DNA of 64,000 nt from UBA11606 sp964504305 (lineage in GTDB: Bacteria > Actinomycetota > Acidimicrobiia > Acidimicrobiales > Aldehydirespiratoraceae): positions 558,001 to 622,000 of the forward strand of contig CAZDEB010000001.1 of the NCBI GenBank assembly GCA_964504305.1, read 5' to 3'. A program made the position numbers and the translations under genes. Below are positions 41,654 through 49,563 of the stretch, in pieces. Positions within the stretch are counted from its first letter, which is position 1. Each line of letters opens with the position of its first letter. Under the pieces are notes generated by a model, which searched no databases, was not told the DNA's origin, and saw only the letters and a program-made list of their open reading frames with translations.

Positions 41654-44034
41654 TCTGACCGCTGCTTCGTGCTGGTCTGTTTGGTGCCCAGTTCGGTGGG
41701 TGCCGCACCCGAAAAGCTGTTGAGCGAAACCCGGGTCGCGACCGCTACGCCGACAGCTCCGACCAGGCCCGCGACGGTGATTGCCCACCAGGCATCGGCA
41801 GGCGGGATATCAAGCTCGAAGTACTCGCGAGCCGAGTCGTTGATCATGTTGAGGGCGTAAAGGCCGGCCATGGCCAAGGCCAACCCGATCTTCCAGGGCT
41901 TCAATGGGCGACTGATAAGGACCAACACTGCTAACCCGATGACCAACAGCGTGATGGTCGCCGACGTGCGGGCCTCGCTCAGCTCGACATCGTCCATCCG
42001 TCGAACCACCTCGTACAGCACGAATGTGACAACGCCCGCCACTGCTCCGGCGGGAATCGAGAACCGCAGGACTCGTGGCAAGAACCCGGGCCTTACGAGC
42101 GCCTCGTTGGGGGCCAACGCCAAGAAGAAGCCCGGCAACCCGATCGAGAAACTACCGATGAGGGTGAGTTGGCGAGGCAGGAAGGGAAACGGCGATCCGG
42201 CGATGCCGACCAGCGCGGTCAGCAACACTGCATAGGCCGCTTTGGTCAAGAAGAGATTGGCCACCCGTTCGATGTTGTTGATGACCCGCCGGCCTTCGGC
42301 CAGAACCCGCGGGAGGGTGGCGAACCGGTTGTCGAGGAGCACCAGTTGAGCCACCGCTCGGGTCGACGACGAACCGGCACCCATTGCTATGCCCATATCG
42401 GCGTCCTTCAACGCCAACACGTCGTTGACGCCGTCACCGGTCATGGCCACGGTGTGACCGCGGCTCTGTAGGGCGTGCACCATGGCTCGTTTTTGATGGG
42501 GGGTCACCCGGCCAAAAACAGTGTTGGCGTCGAGGGCATCGGCCAACGCCGCTTGGTCTTCGGGAAGGTCTCGGGCGTCCAAGCCGTTTTCGACATCGTC
42601 GATGCCGGCCCGGCGGGCCACCGCCGCGACGGTTATCGGATTGTCGCCGGAGATCACCTTGAGCGTTACGCCCTGGTCGCGAAAAAAACCCAGGATCTCA
42701 GCCGCGTCTTCGCGCACAGTGTCCTCGAGCAGCACCAGGGCGACCGGTGTGCGACCGGGGGACAACGTGTCGTCCATCCACCCCTGGTCGGCTTTGGTGA
42801 CGAGCAGCACCCGATGGCCGACCGCCGCAGCCTGTTGAGCGGTTTCGCGTTCGGCATCGTCGTCATCATCAAACAACACTTCGGGGGCGCCCAAGTAGAA
42901 GGTGCCGCGATGGCCGAACTCGGTGGCCGCCCACTTGCGAGCTGATGAGAAGGGCAAGTTTCGGGTCGTGGCCCAACCGTCGACCACGGGATACTGGGCG
43001 ACGATGGCCTTGAGGGTGGCGTTGGGGGCTGGATCGGATGCGCCAAGGGCGCCGAGCAGCGCCGACACGTAATCGTCGTTGTTTTGGCGCAGCGGATTAA
43101 CCGCGGCGAGCGATATGTCGCCGGTGGTGATCGTGCCGGTCTTGTCGAGACACAACGTGTCGACCCTTGCCAGCAGTTCGACCGACGCCAACTCTTTGGC
43201 CAACGCTTTGCGGCGGGCCAGCGCGATAACTCCGGTGATGAAACTCAAGCTGGTGAGCAAAACCAGCCCGTCGGGCACCATGGCGACCGCGGCAGCGACG
43301 GTGGCCTGAAGGGCATCCTGCCATTGGTCTTGGCTGGCGAGTTGGCGAAGCAGAAGCAGGGCCGCGGCCGGAGGAATGATGAACGTCAGCCATCGCAACA
43401 CCAGGTTGACGCCATGGCGAAGCTCGCTTCCGGCCAACTCGAAACGGCGAGCCTCGTCGGCCAGTTTGGCCGCGTAGGCATCGGCCCCGATGCGGGTCGC
43501 GGTGTAGAGCCCCGACCCGGCCGACACAAACGATCCGGACAGCACCTCGTTCCCGGGAGATTTCTCGACCGGGTCGCTTTCGCCGGTGAGCAACGATTCG
43601 TCGATTTCGAGCCCGGCCGCGGCGACGATTTCGCCGTCGACAACGATCTGATCACCGGGGGCGAGTTCGAGCAGGTCGTCGGCCACCACGCCGGACACTC
43701 CGACTTCTTCCGATACGCCGTCGCGGCGCACTCGGGCTTTGGGCGCCGACAGCACGGCGAGCGCGTCGAGGGTGCGACGGGCCTGCACCTCTTGCAGGAT
43801 GCCGATCAAACTGTTGGAGACCACGACCCCCATGAAGAGGGCATCGGCCGGGAATCCGGCGATCAGGATCAACACAAACAACGTGCCGATGATGGCGTTG
43901 ACCGGAGTAAAGACGTTGGCCCGGATGATCTGCGACAGGGTTCGAACGGGGGCATCGGGGACGTTGTTGACCCGACCGTCGGCGACTCGTTCTGATACCG
44001 CCTGCGAGGACAGCCCTGGATGAAGGTCGCTCAC
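41632..44034 (-). CDS. Cation-translocating P-type ATPase, CtpE-like
   Basis: An 800-residue P-type ATPase. The actuator loop has EIDESLLTGESDP near 150, the phosphorylation motif is DKTGTIT near 297, and the hinge is GDGVNDVLALKDADMGIAMG near 530. The N-terminus (GLSSQAVSERVADGRVNNVP) and IRANVFTPVNAIIG resemble mycobacterial CtpE, a calcium transporter, as I recall it. About eight to ten membrane segments are visible. No heavy-metal-binding N-terminal domain. The GTG at 44034 abuts the NUDIX stop. Calcium specificity is inferred. Confidence 0.87.
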   Translation of the reverse strand: MSDLHPGLSSQAVSERVADGRVNNVPDAPVRTLSQIIRANVFTPVNAIIGTLFVLILIAGFPADALFMGVVVSNSLIGILQEVQARRTLDALAVLSAPKARVRRDGVSEEVGVSGVVADDLLELAPGDQIVVDGEIVAAAGLEIDESLLTGESDPVEKSPGNEVLSGSFVSAGSGLYTATRIGADAYAAKLADEARRFELAGSELRHGVNLVLRWLTFIIPPAAALLLLRQLASQDQWQDALQATVAAAVAMVPDGLVLLTSLSFITGVIALARRKALAKELASVELLARVDTLCLDKTGTITTGDISLAAVNPLRQNNDDYVSALLGALGASDPAPNATLKAIVAQYPVVDGWATTRNLPFSSARKWAATEFGHRGTFYLGAPEVLFDDDDDAERETAQQAAAVGHRVLLVTKADQGWMDDTLSPGRTPVALVLLEDTVREDAAEILGFFRDQGVTLKVISGDNPITVAAVARRAGIDDVENGLDARDLPEDQAALADALDANTVFGRVTPHQKRAMVHALQSRGHTVAMTGDGVNDVLALKDADMGIAMGAGSSSTRAVAQLVLLDNRFATLPRVLAEGRRVINNIERVANLFLTKAAYAVLLTALVGIAGSPFPFLPRQLTLIGSFSIGLPGFFLALAPNEALVRPGFLPRVLRFSIPAGAVAGVVTFVLYEVVRRMDDVELSEARTSATITLLVIGLAVLVLISRPLKPWKIGLALAMAGLYALNMINDSAREYFELDIPPADAWWAITVAGLVGAVGVAVATRVSLNSFSGAAPTELGTKQTSTKQRSEWLDETP

Positions 44035-44775
44035 TCAGACGACTCCGGAATCGTCGTACACGTAGCCCGAGTCGAACATCGAGAGCCGATGTCGAGTGCC
44101 GTCGATGCCGGCGTCGCCGTCGGGGTAGCCCGCATCGCCCTCCCACAAAGCAACCGGACCCAGATCGCTGCGGACGATTTTGGTGGCATGGTGTCGAGGG
44201 GTGCGCTGGGCCAGCATTTCGAGCACGTCGGCTACTGATTGCTCGTTGGCGATGGTGTGCAAAGTAACCCAAGTGGGGGGTGCCAATTCGACCTCGCCAC
44301 GGTGGTGGCGGGCCATGCAGTCGTTGGGGGTGAGCCAGTTCATGTCGATGATCTCGCCGTCGTCGATCACCGCGTTCTCCACCCCGGCTCGAGCCGCGAA
44401 GAACCACGTGGCGTAACGCTTGGGGGCGATAGCGGGCGGAATCCAATGGGCAAACAACACCATCGACGCGGGGTCGACGCTGAGTTGGGCTTCTTCGGCC
44501 GCTTCGCGGCTCGCGGCCTGTCGGGCCGCGGCGACGTCGTCGTTCGCGCCTCGCCAGTCTTCGTCGTCCACTCGTCCGCCCGGGAAAACCCACATGCCAC
44601 CGAAGGCGATCTTGGAGTTCTTGCGCAGCATCAGAGTTTCGGGGCCGTTGTCGCTGTCGCGCAGGATTACCACTGTGGCGGCGGGGATGGCCGGGGTCTC
44701 TCCGTGGTCGCGAGCGAACTGGGCCCACGCGGCAAACCGGGCGTGGTCAGCAACGACACGATCTTCAGCACTCAT
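44035..44775 (-). CDS. NUDIX hydrolase (NUDT19-like)
   Basis: A 246-residue NUDIX protein. VFPGGRVDDEDW starts the box near 57-68, and ASREAAEEAQL near 86-96 carries the REUxEE half. The insertion between the halves is typical of NUDT19/CoA-type members. The start MSAEDRVVADHARF was preferred to an ATG 19 codons upstream, which gives a non-family leader. First gene of a minus-strand operon that continues with the CtpE-like ATPase and SDRs. CoA or nucleotide-derivative substrate possible. Confidence 0.82.
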   Translation of the reverse strand: MSAEDRVVADHARFAAWAQFARDHGETPAIPAATVVILRDSDNGPETLMLRKNSKIAFGGMWVFPGGRVDDEDWRGANDDVAAARQAASREAAEEAQLSVDPASMVLFAHWIPPAIAPKRYATWFFAARAGVENAVIDDGEIIDMNWLTPNDCMARHHRGEVELAPPTWVTLHTIANEQSVADVLEMLAQRTPRHHATKIVRSDLGPVALWEGDAGYPDGDAGIDGTRHRLSMFDSGYVYDDSGVV

Positions 44776-44901
44776 CGCGCTGACCCTAGTCGGGGCCGCT
44801 ACTTGAGCCGGTACCTGGGTCGGGCTTACCATGCGCTCCTTATCGAGCTAGGCGCGCTCCGATAGAAACCTTCCAACAACCACTACAGCCGAGGAGCCTC
44901 G

Positions 44902-46047
44902 ATGGGATGGTCCGTGAACCGGCCGACCGGATTGACTTGGAGTCGCCCGGAGCTGTCGACCAAGGGGTACACGCTCGTCACTCCGAGCAGCGACCAAACG
45001 ACGTATCTCATCGACATGGACGGTCGCATTGTTCACACCTGGACTTTTGAGACCATCAACCCCGGGTACGGACGTTTGCTCGATAACGGCAATCTCCTCA
45101 TGACCGGTTCCGATGTCAACCTTCCCGAACCGCCCAAGGACGAGCCCACCAAAGCACCGCCGCCCCTTGCGAGCCACGTCACTCGTCTGGGCGGCTACAA
45201 GACGACCATGCTCGAGGTGGACTGGGACGGCAATCTTGTCTGGAGTTACGAGAACAGATTTCAACATCACGACTTTGTCAGACTCCCCAACGGCAACACG
45301 ATGGTTCCCGAATGGGTCGAGCTTTCCGAAGAGCTTCACAAAAAGGTGCGCGGCGGACATCGACTGCCACGAGAACGGCTGCCTCGCCTTCTAGGCGACG
45401 ATCTCGTCGAGATCGACCGGGACGGCAACGAGGTGCGCCGTATCCATACGTGGGAACTACTCGATCCGGTTAGAGATCCGATTCATCCGAGCAAGCGGCG
45501 GTGGGAGTGGACTCACATCAACGCCATCGATGTCAACGACGCGGGCGACATAGCGTTCTCGGCGCGGACCAACGACCGGGTTTGTGTCATCGATGGTGCC
45601 ACCGGAGAGCTCAAGCTCAAGTTCACCGACAGCCACGGCCAACATCACGTCACGTGGGTCGGCGACGACCTTATCCAGGTGTTTGACAACGGTGAGCACG
45701 CCTCACGCATCTTGGAAATTTGTGTGAGTACTGGTGACATTGTCTGGAAGTACGAGGGCCGACCAGTGCACCAATTCTTCTCGAACTACATCTCAGGGGC
45801 CGAACGACTTTGGTCAGGGTCGGTGCTCGTCTGCGAGGGATCAAGCGGCCGTATCTTCGAGGTGACCCGAGACCACCAAGTGGTCTGGGAGTGGATCAAC
45901 CCGTTCGTCAACTTCCGCGCCAACGGAGACGTCGCGGTGGGTATCTATCGGGCCCATCGTTACCCCGCCAACCACGCCGCTTTCCGAGGTAGAGACCTCG
46001 ATCCAGCAGCCTACGCAAACCTCAACCGGATCAACGGGCTGTCATAA
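44902..46047 (+). CDS. Arylsulfotransferase (ASST)-family protein
   Basis: A 381-residue beta-propeller-like protein of the arylsulfotransferase family. Repeated blade motifs are seen: YLIDMDGRIVHTWTF, MLEVDWDGNLVWSYE, LVEIDRDGNEVRRIHTW, VCVIDGATGELKLKF and IFEVTRDHQVVWEWINPF. HHDFVRLPNGNT and WTHINAIDVNDAGDIAFSAR match the family's active-site-side His segments. No signal peptide, unlike periplasmic ASSTs. A GAGGAG ribosome site lies six bases before the ATG. True sulfotransferase activity is not certain. Confidence 0.8.
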   Translation: MGWSVNRPTGLTWSRPELSTKGYTLVTPSSDQTTYLIDMDGRIVHTWTFETINPGYGRLLDNGNLLMTGSDVNLPEPPKDEPTKAPPPLASHVTRLGGYKTTMLEVDWDGNLVWSYENRFQHHDFVRLPNGNTMVPEWVELSEELHKKVRGGHRLPRERLPRLLGDDLVEIDRDGNEVRRIHTWELLDPVRDPIHPSKRRWEWTHINAIDVNDAGDIAFSARTNDRVCVIDGATGELKLKFTDSHGQHHVTWVGDDLIQVFDNGEHASRILEICVSTGDIVWKYEGRPVHQFFSNYISGAERLWSGSVLVCEGSSGRIFEVTRDHQVVWEWINPFVNFRANGDVAVGIYRAHRYPANHAAFRGRDLDPAAYANLNRINGLS

Positions 46048-46076
46048 CCGCTTCCCTCGGGCGGGCCCCATCATGG

Positions 46077-46155
46077 TCAGAGCAGCTGAATTGGACACGC
46101 CTCGCCGTTGAGGCCGTCGCCCCTTGGTGCGGGTGTCAACACACCTCTCGAAACT
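46077..46155 (-). pseudogene. Internally deleted fragment of a small gene (left flank of hipBA)
   Basis: In the minus direction the fragment reads ...VDTRTKGRR in one frame and then DGLNGEACPIQLL followed by TGA in another. Both pieces match the pseudogene at 48469-48777 (VDTRTKGRR and DGLNGAACPIELL-stop), but the roughly 130 bases between them are missing here. No start codon region remains. Protein family not recognised. Confidence 0.6.
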
Positions 46156-46540
46156 CTGTCATCCGCTTAAACCTCCGTCCGCTCATAGGTGAAGATCCAG
46201 GGCGGTCTCAAGAGCGGTCGAGCGGCGTGATTATCGAGTGCGCCGATCCGAGCACGACCCGACACACTTCGCCGGTTCTGTGGCGCGAGCATTGCGTTTG
46301 GTGGGTGTCGTTACGAGCGGTCTTCGGCACAACCGAGTGCCGATCAGAAGTGCCGATTCCGAGCGGGTGGACACGTAGCTGACCTGGTCGCTCGAGGTTC
46401 GCGTTACCGAAATGATTGGACACCCGATCGTAGTGCAGCCAGCGTGTAGCGACGATCGCGGTGCGTCCTCCGAACTCCACGACGGAACCAGCAAGTTCGC
46501 CGACGCCACGACGGGCTCGCAGCTATCGCCATCAGACGGC
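46156..46540. other. Intergenic region without a supported gene
   Basis: About 385 bases between the left gene fragment and the hipBA promoter. Short open frames exist on the minus strand (for example 46208-46480), but they have no ribosome site and no recognisable motif. Possibly remnant DNA of the accessory insertion. Confidence 0.5.
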
Positions 46541-46589
46541 TGTCCATATAACTGGTACTTAACTGCTATAAATGATAATATTATGGACA
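46541..46589. promoter_or_regulatory. Candidate hipBA promoter and HipB operator
   Basis: An 8-base inverted repeat, TGTCCATA (46541-46548) and TATGGACA (46582-46589), flanks an AT-rich stretch that contains TATAAA (46567-46572) and GATAAT (46574-46579). The right arm covers the hipB ATG at 46583. The -10-like elements are so close to the ATG that the transcript may be leaderless. The placement fits autorepression by HipB. Confidence 0.5.
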
Positions 46590-46900
46590 TGCAGGCACTT
46601 TCAGTCGTCACCACCGAGGTTCTCGCCACTCTTGGCGAGACAATCAAGGCCGCACGGCTGCGTCGCGAGTGGAGCATCCGCAACGTCGCCGAGCGCGTCG
46701 GGGCATCGCCAACCACCATCAGCAAGATCGAGCGCGGTGACCCGTCCGTCGCCGTCGGTACCGTCATCGAAACTGCGCGCATTGTCGGCATCGACCTCTA
46801 CGGCGGCAACGTCCGCGGCGCGCGCTCCGCCAATGCTGAGCTGTTGTCACTGCTTCCGCAGCGCGGCCGTGGCAAGCGAATCGCGAACAATGACTTCTGA
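46583..46900 (+). CDS. hipB: HipB-like antitoxin (XRE-family HTH)
   Basis: A 105-residue helix-turn-helix protein. The HTH lies at about 20-70 (RREWSIRNVAERVGASPTTISKIERGDPSVAV). The ATG at 46583 (MDMQALSVV) was chosen over a far-upstream ATG because it directly follows the AT-rich promoter and inverted repeat. As antitoxin it would bind and neutralise HipA and repress the operon. It overlaps hipA by 11 bases, in the normal hipB-hipA order. Confidence 0.85.
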   Translation: MDMQALSVVTTEVLATLGETIKAARLRREWSIRNVAERVGASPTTISKIERGDPSVAVGTVIETARIVGIDLYGGNVRGARSANAELLSLLPQRGRGKRIANNDF

Positions 46901-48116
46901 GCCGACTGGGGCATTCGTCTGGATCTGGATGCCCGGTGAGACGGATCCAGTTGTGGCCGGCCGCATTGAGCGACGCGACCAACGACACGTGTTCTTCTAC
47001 GCCAGTAGCTACCTCGCACGCTCTGGCGCCGTTCCGATCTACGAACCCGAGTTGCCGCTGGACAACTTCGAACTCGAACCGCTGGACGGCGACATGCCGC
47101 TCTCCATCGACGATGCTGCTCCCGATTCGTGGGGTCGAGTCGTGGTCAACGCGGTGGCGAACCGGCCCGGCGTAGACCTCGACCCGCTCACATACCTGCT
47201 GGAGTCGGGTTCAAGCCGCGTTGGAGCCATCGACTTCCAGACCAGCGCCGACACCTATCAACTCCGCGCCCCGAAACCAGCACCGCTCGAACAACTCATC
47301 GACGGTGCTGATCGAATCGCTGCGGGCGAGCCTATCGACGAACACCTCGCTGCTGTCCTCGTGCAAGGTTCACCGCTCGGCGGAGCACGCCCGAAGGCGC
47401 TCCTGGTGGACGCTGACGGCACAGAGATCATCGCAAAATTCTCACGGACGACCGACACCTTCCTGTGGGTACAAGCGGAGTACGTCGCAATGGACCTCGC
47501 CCGCCGGGCCGGCATCAACGTCGCACCAGTCCGCTACGTCGAATCCCAGGGGCGCTCGGTCATCCTCGTGGACCGGTTCGACCGCCCCCCAGGAGGCGGA
47601 CGGCGCCGCGTCGTCTCTGCAGCGACCATCCTCAGCATGCAGACCATTGTCGCAGCACGCCACTTCACCTACGTCGATTTCGCCGACGCGATCCGCGCCC
47701 GCTTCACCGAACCTGACGCAACGCTGCGCGAGCTTTACTCGCGGATCAGTTTCAACATGCTTGTCGGCAACACCGATGATCACGCCCGAAACCACGCTGC
47801 CTTTCCACTTGCAGGACTGGATCTCGAACTAACCCCGGCGTATGACATTGCGCCCCAGCCTCGAGCTGGGGAGATGGCGAGTCATCCCCGCTTTGGGGAC
47901 GGCGACGATGGCCGCGACAGCCGAATCGCACCGCTCGTCGCAGCCGCGCCGCGCTTTCACCTCGCCCCTGATGAAGCACAAGAGATCAGCGACCACCAGG
48001 TCGACGCAATCCGATCGAACTGGTCCGAGGTGTGCGACGCAGCGCACCTCACCGCCGCTCAGCGCACGCAGCTTCTCGGCGGGCCGATCCTGAACGACTT
48101 CGCCTTCTACTCGTAG
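46890..48116 (+). CDS. hipA: HipA-like serine/threonine kinase toxin
   Basis: A 408-residue HipA-family kinase. E. coli HipA phosphorylates glutamyl-tRNA synthetase and causes growth arrest (family knowledge). The N-terminal subdomain (about 1-110) is followed by the kinase core: QGSPLGGARPKALLVD near 153, the P-loop-like region, the catalytic NTDDHARNH at about 293-301, and the metal-binding Asp in LTPAYDIAPQP near 315. All key residues look intact. The ATG at 46890 lies inside the hipB end. The open frame extends upstream over hipB only as shadow. Confidence 0.88.
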   Translation: MTSEPTGAFVWIWMPGETDPVVAGRIERRDQRHVFFYASSYLARSGAVPIYEPELPLDNFELEPLDGDMPLSIDDAAPDSWGRVVVNAVANRPGVDLDPLTYLLESGSSRVGAIDFQTSADTYQLRAPKPAPLEQLIDGADRIAAGEPIDEHLAAVLVQGSPLGGARPKALLVDADGTEIIAKFSRTTDTFLWVQAEYVAMDLARRAGINVAPVRYVESQGRSVILVDRFDRPPGGGRRRVVSAATILSMQTIVAARHFTYVDFADAIRARFTEPDATLRELYSRISFNMLVGNTDDHARNHAAFPLAGLDLELTPAYDIAPQPRAGEMASHPRFGDGDDGRDSRIAPLVAAAPRFHLAPDEAQEISDHQVDAIRSNWSEVCDAAHLTAAQRTQLLGGPILNDFAFYS

Positions 48117-48468
48117 CAAACGCGACCAGCGGACGCCATCCCCGGCCCTAACGATTGACACGCGAGCCGGCTGACCGACCCCTCTAGGCCACAACCTCGT
48201 CCACTCAAACAACGGTCACCTGCCGCTCCGGACCGGAAGCAACAGATCGAGCATTACTCGATAACCAGCATATGTAGCATTGAGTTGCGGGCCGTGCCTG
48301 CATCTCGCCTCAGTCGACGTGCTCGATATTGCCGCCACATGGTCACGATCACGGACCCGATGCACGCGCCACATCACGGCCCTTATGCCGTACGCCATAT
48401 TCGCGACGACGCTGCAGCTTGGTGCGGTACTGGATCCGGCAATAGCGGGCGCTTGTCCCCGGAGAGTG
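48117..48468. other. Intergenic region without a supported gene
   Basis: About 350 bases between hipA and the right-hand pseudogene. A short plus-strand frame (48285-48503) lacks a ribosome site and a recognisable motif. No terminator with a clear T-run was seen. Confidence 0.5.
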
Positions 48469-48777
48469 TCAGAGAAGTTCGATCGGGCAGGCTGCGCCGT
48501 TGAGGCCGTCTGCGGTGGCGTTGAGGCCACGTCTTAGTAAGCCGCCCGAGGTGATCGTCAACTCGACTGGCAGTCTCAGCAGGTCGGGGTCGAGCAACAG
48601 CTCGTGTCCATCGATGCGGCGGCGGGTGTACCCGTCGAGACGACGACCCTTTGTGCGGGTATCAACTGATACCTCGAACTTCTTGCCTCAACCAAACGGT
48701 TCGAGCAGGTCGACCACCGCGGTGCCGCCCTTTCGGCGGATGACCGCGGCGGCTTCGGCGGTGAGGTGTAGTTCCAT
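48469..48777 (-). pseudogene. Small gene interrupted by an in-frame TGA (right flank of hipBA)
   Basis: Read from an ATG at 48777 the frame gives MELHLTAEAAAVIRRKGG, then TAVVDLLEPFG, a TGA stop, and continues in the same frame as GKKFEVSVDTRTKGRRLDG, YTRRRIDGHELLLDPDLL and DGLNGAACPIELL to a TGA at 48469. Total about 100 residues. The family is not recognised. The in-frame stop and the deleted relative at 46077 suggest decay. A selenocysteine reading is possible in principle, but nothing supports it. Confidence 0.6.
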
Positions 48778-48823
48778 GTGGGCATGAACCCTAGATGACT
48801 TGTCGAGATTCCCCGAGCTACGG

Positions 48824-48852
48824 TTGCCTAAAGCGAACAAGTGTTCGATACT
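48824..48852 (+). promoter_or_regulatory. LexA-controlled promoter with perfect SOS box
   Basis: CGAACAAGTGTTCG at 48834-48847 is a perfect Gram-positive-type SOS box (CGAAC-N4-GTTCG). It lies between TTGCCT (48824-48829) and GATACT (48847-48852), spacer 17 bases. The predicted transcript start coincides with the imuA' ATG at 48859, so the mRNA may be leaderless. Strong evidence for DNA-damage induction. Confidence 0.85.
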
Positions 48853-48858
48853 GGGTTG

Positions 48859-49563
48859 ATGGCAGCGCAGCGTGCACGAAACCTTGCGGTAGAGACGCTC
48901 GACGACGGTTTTCTAGACGAGCGTAGGGCTCGTCTGCAAGTCGTTGTCGATCGTGTCGCGCCGATGGCGTTGGCTCAAGAACAGACCCTGCCGGTCAACC
49001 CGCTTTTGGCGTCTTTGTTGCCGGATGGGGCGCTTCGTCGTGGGTCGGTGATCGGTGTTGGCGGGTCGGGGTCGGTGTTGTTGGCTTTGTCGCTGGCGGC
49101 CGCGGCATCTCAATCGGGTTCGTGGATTGCCATGGTGGGCGGCACCGAGATCGGGTTCGTGGCCGCGGCCGAGGCGGGGATTGCCCTCGAACGGGTGCTG
49201 GTAATCGCCCCTCAACCAGACACGTGGTCGTCCTCGGTTGCCGCGCTGGTCGGATCGGTCGATGTGGTGTTGGTATCGCCAACCCATCAGGTACGAGAAC
49301 CCGACGCCCGCCGGCTAGCGGCGCGGCTTCGCGAGAGAGGTTCGGTGTTGTTGCACACCGGCAACAAATGGCCAATAGGTGCCGATGTACAACTCGATAT
49401 TGTGTCCTCGAAGTGGAACGGCCTGGGTAATGGCCACGGCGTGTTGCGGTCGCGGCAAGTCACCGTGGCTGGCACCGGTCGCGGATCGGCCGCCCGACCA
49501 CGATCACTCGAACTGTTGCTACCCGGCCCAACCGGCGCGCCAGTACCCGTCGAGCCAGTATGA
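48859..49563 (+). CDS. imuA': ImuA'-like mutasome protein
   Basis: A 234-residue RecA-related protein of the actinobacterial ImuA' type. It links ImuB to the damage-tolerance polymerase DnaE2 in the mutasome (family knowledge). LPDGALRRGSVIGVGGSGSVLLALSLAAAA resembles a RecA-like P-loop region, though the Walker Lys is not seen (GVGGSGSVL). The ATG at 48859 was chosen because the upstream GTG at 48841 lies inside the SOS box. It overlaps imuB by four bases. Induced by DNA damage through the SOS box. Confidence 0.85.
   Translation: MAAQRARNLAVETLDDGFLDERRARLQVVVDRVAPMALAQEQTLPVNPLLASLLPDGALRRGSVIGVGGSGSVLLALSLAAAASQSGSWIAMVGGTEIGFVAAAEAGIALERVLVIAPQPDTWSSSVAALVGSVDVVLVSPTHQVREPDARRLAARLRERGSVLLHTGNKWPIGADVQLDIVSSKWNGLGNGHGVLRSRQVTVAGTGRGSAARPRSLELLLPGPTGAPVPVEPV

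Noticed and set aside
46208..46480. Minus-strand open frame in the gap before hipB
   Set aside because: No ribosome site, no motif and no coding-like composition; treated as non-coding remnant.
48684..48692. In-frame TGA in the right-flank small gene as a selenocysteine codon
   Set aside because: No SECIS-like hairpin was recognised just after it, and a decayed relative on the left flank supports a pseudogene instead.
46048..48840. hipBA patch as an insertion sequence or prophage remnant
   Set aside because: No transposase, integrase, terminal inverted repeats or att-like tRNA end was seen; only the flanking gene fragments point to insertion.
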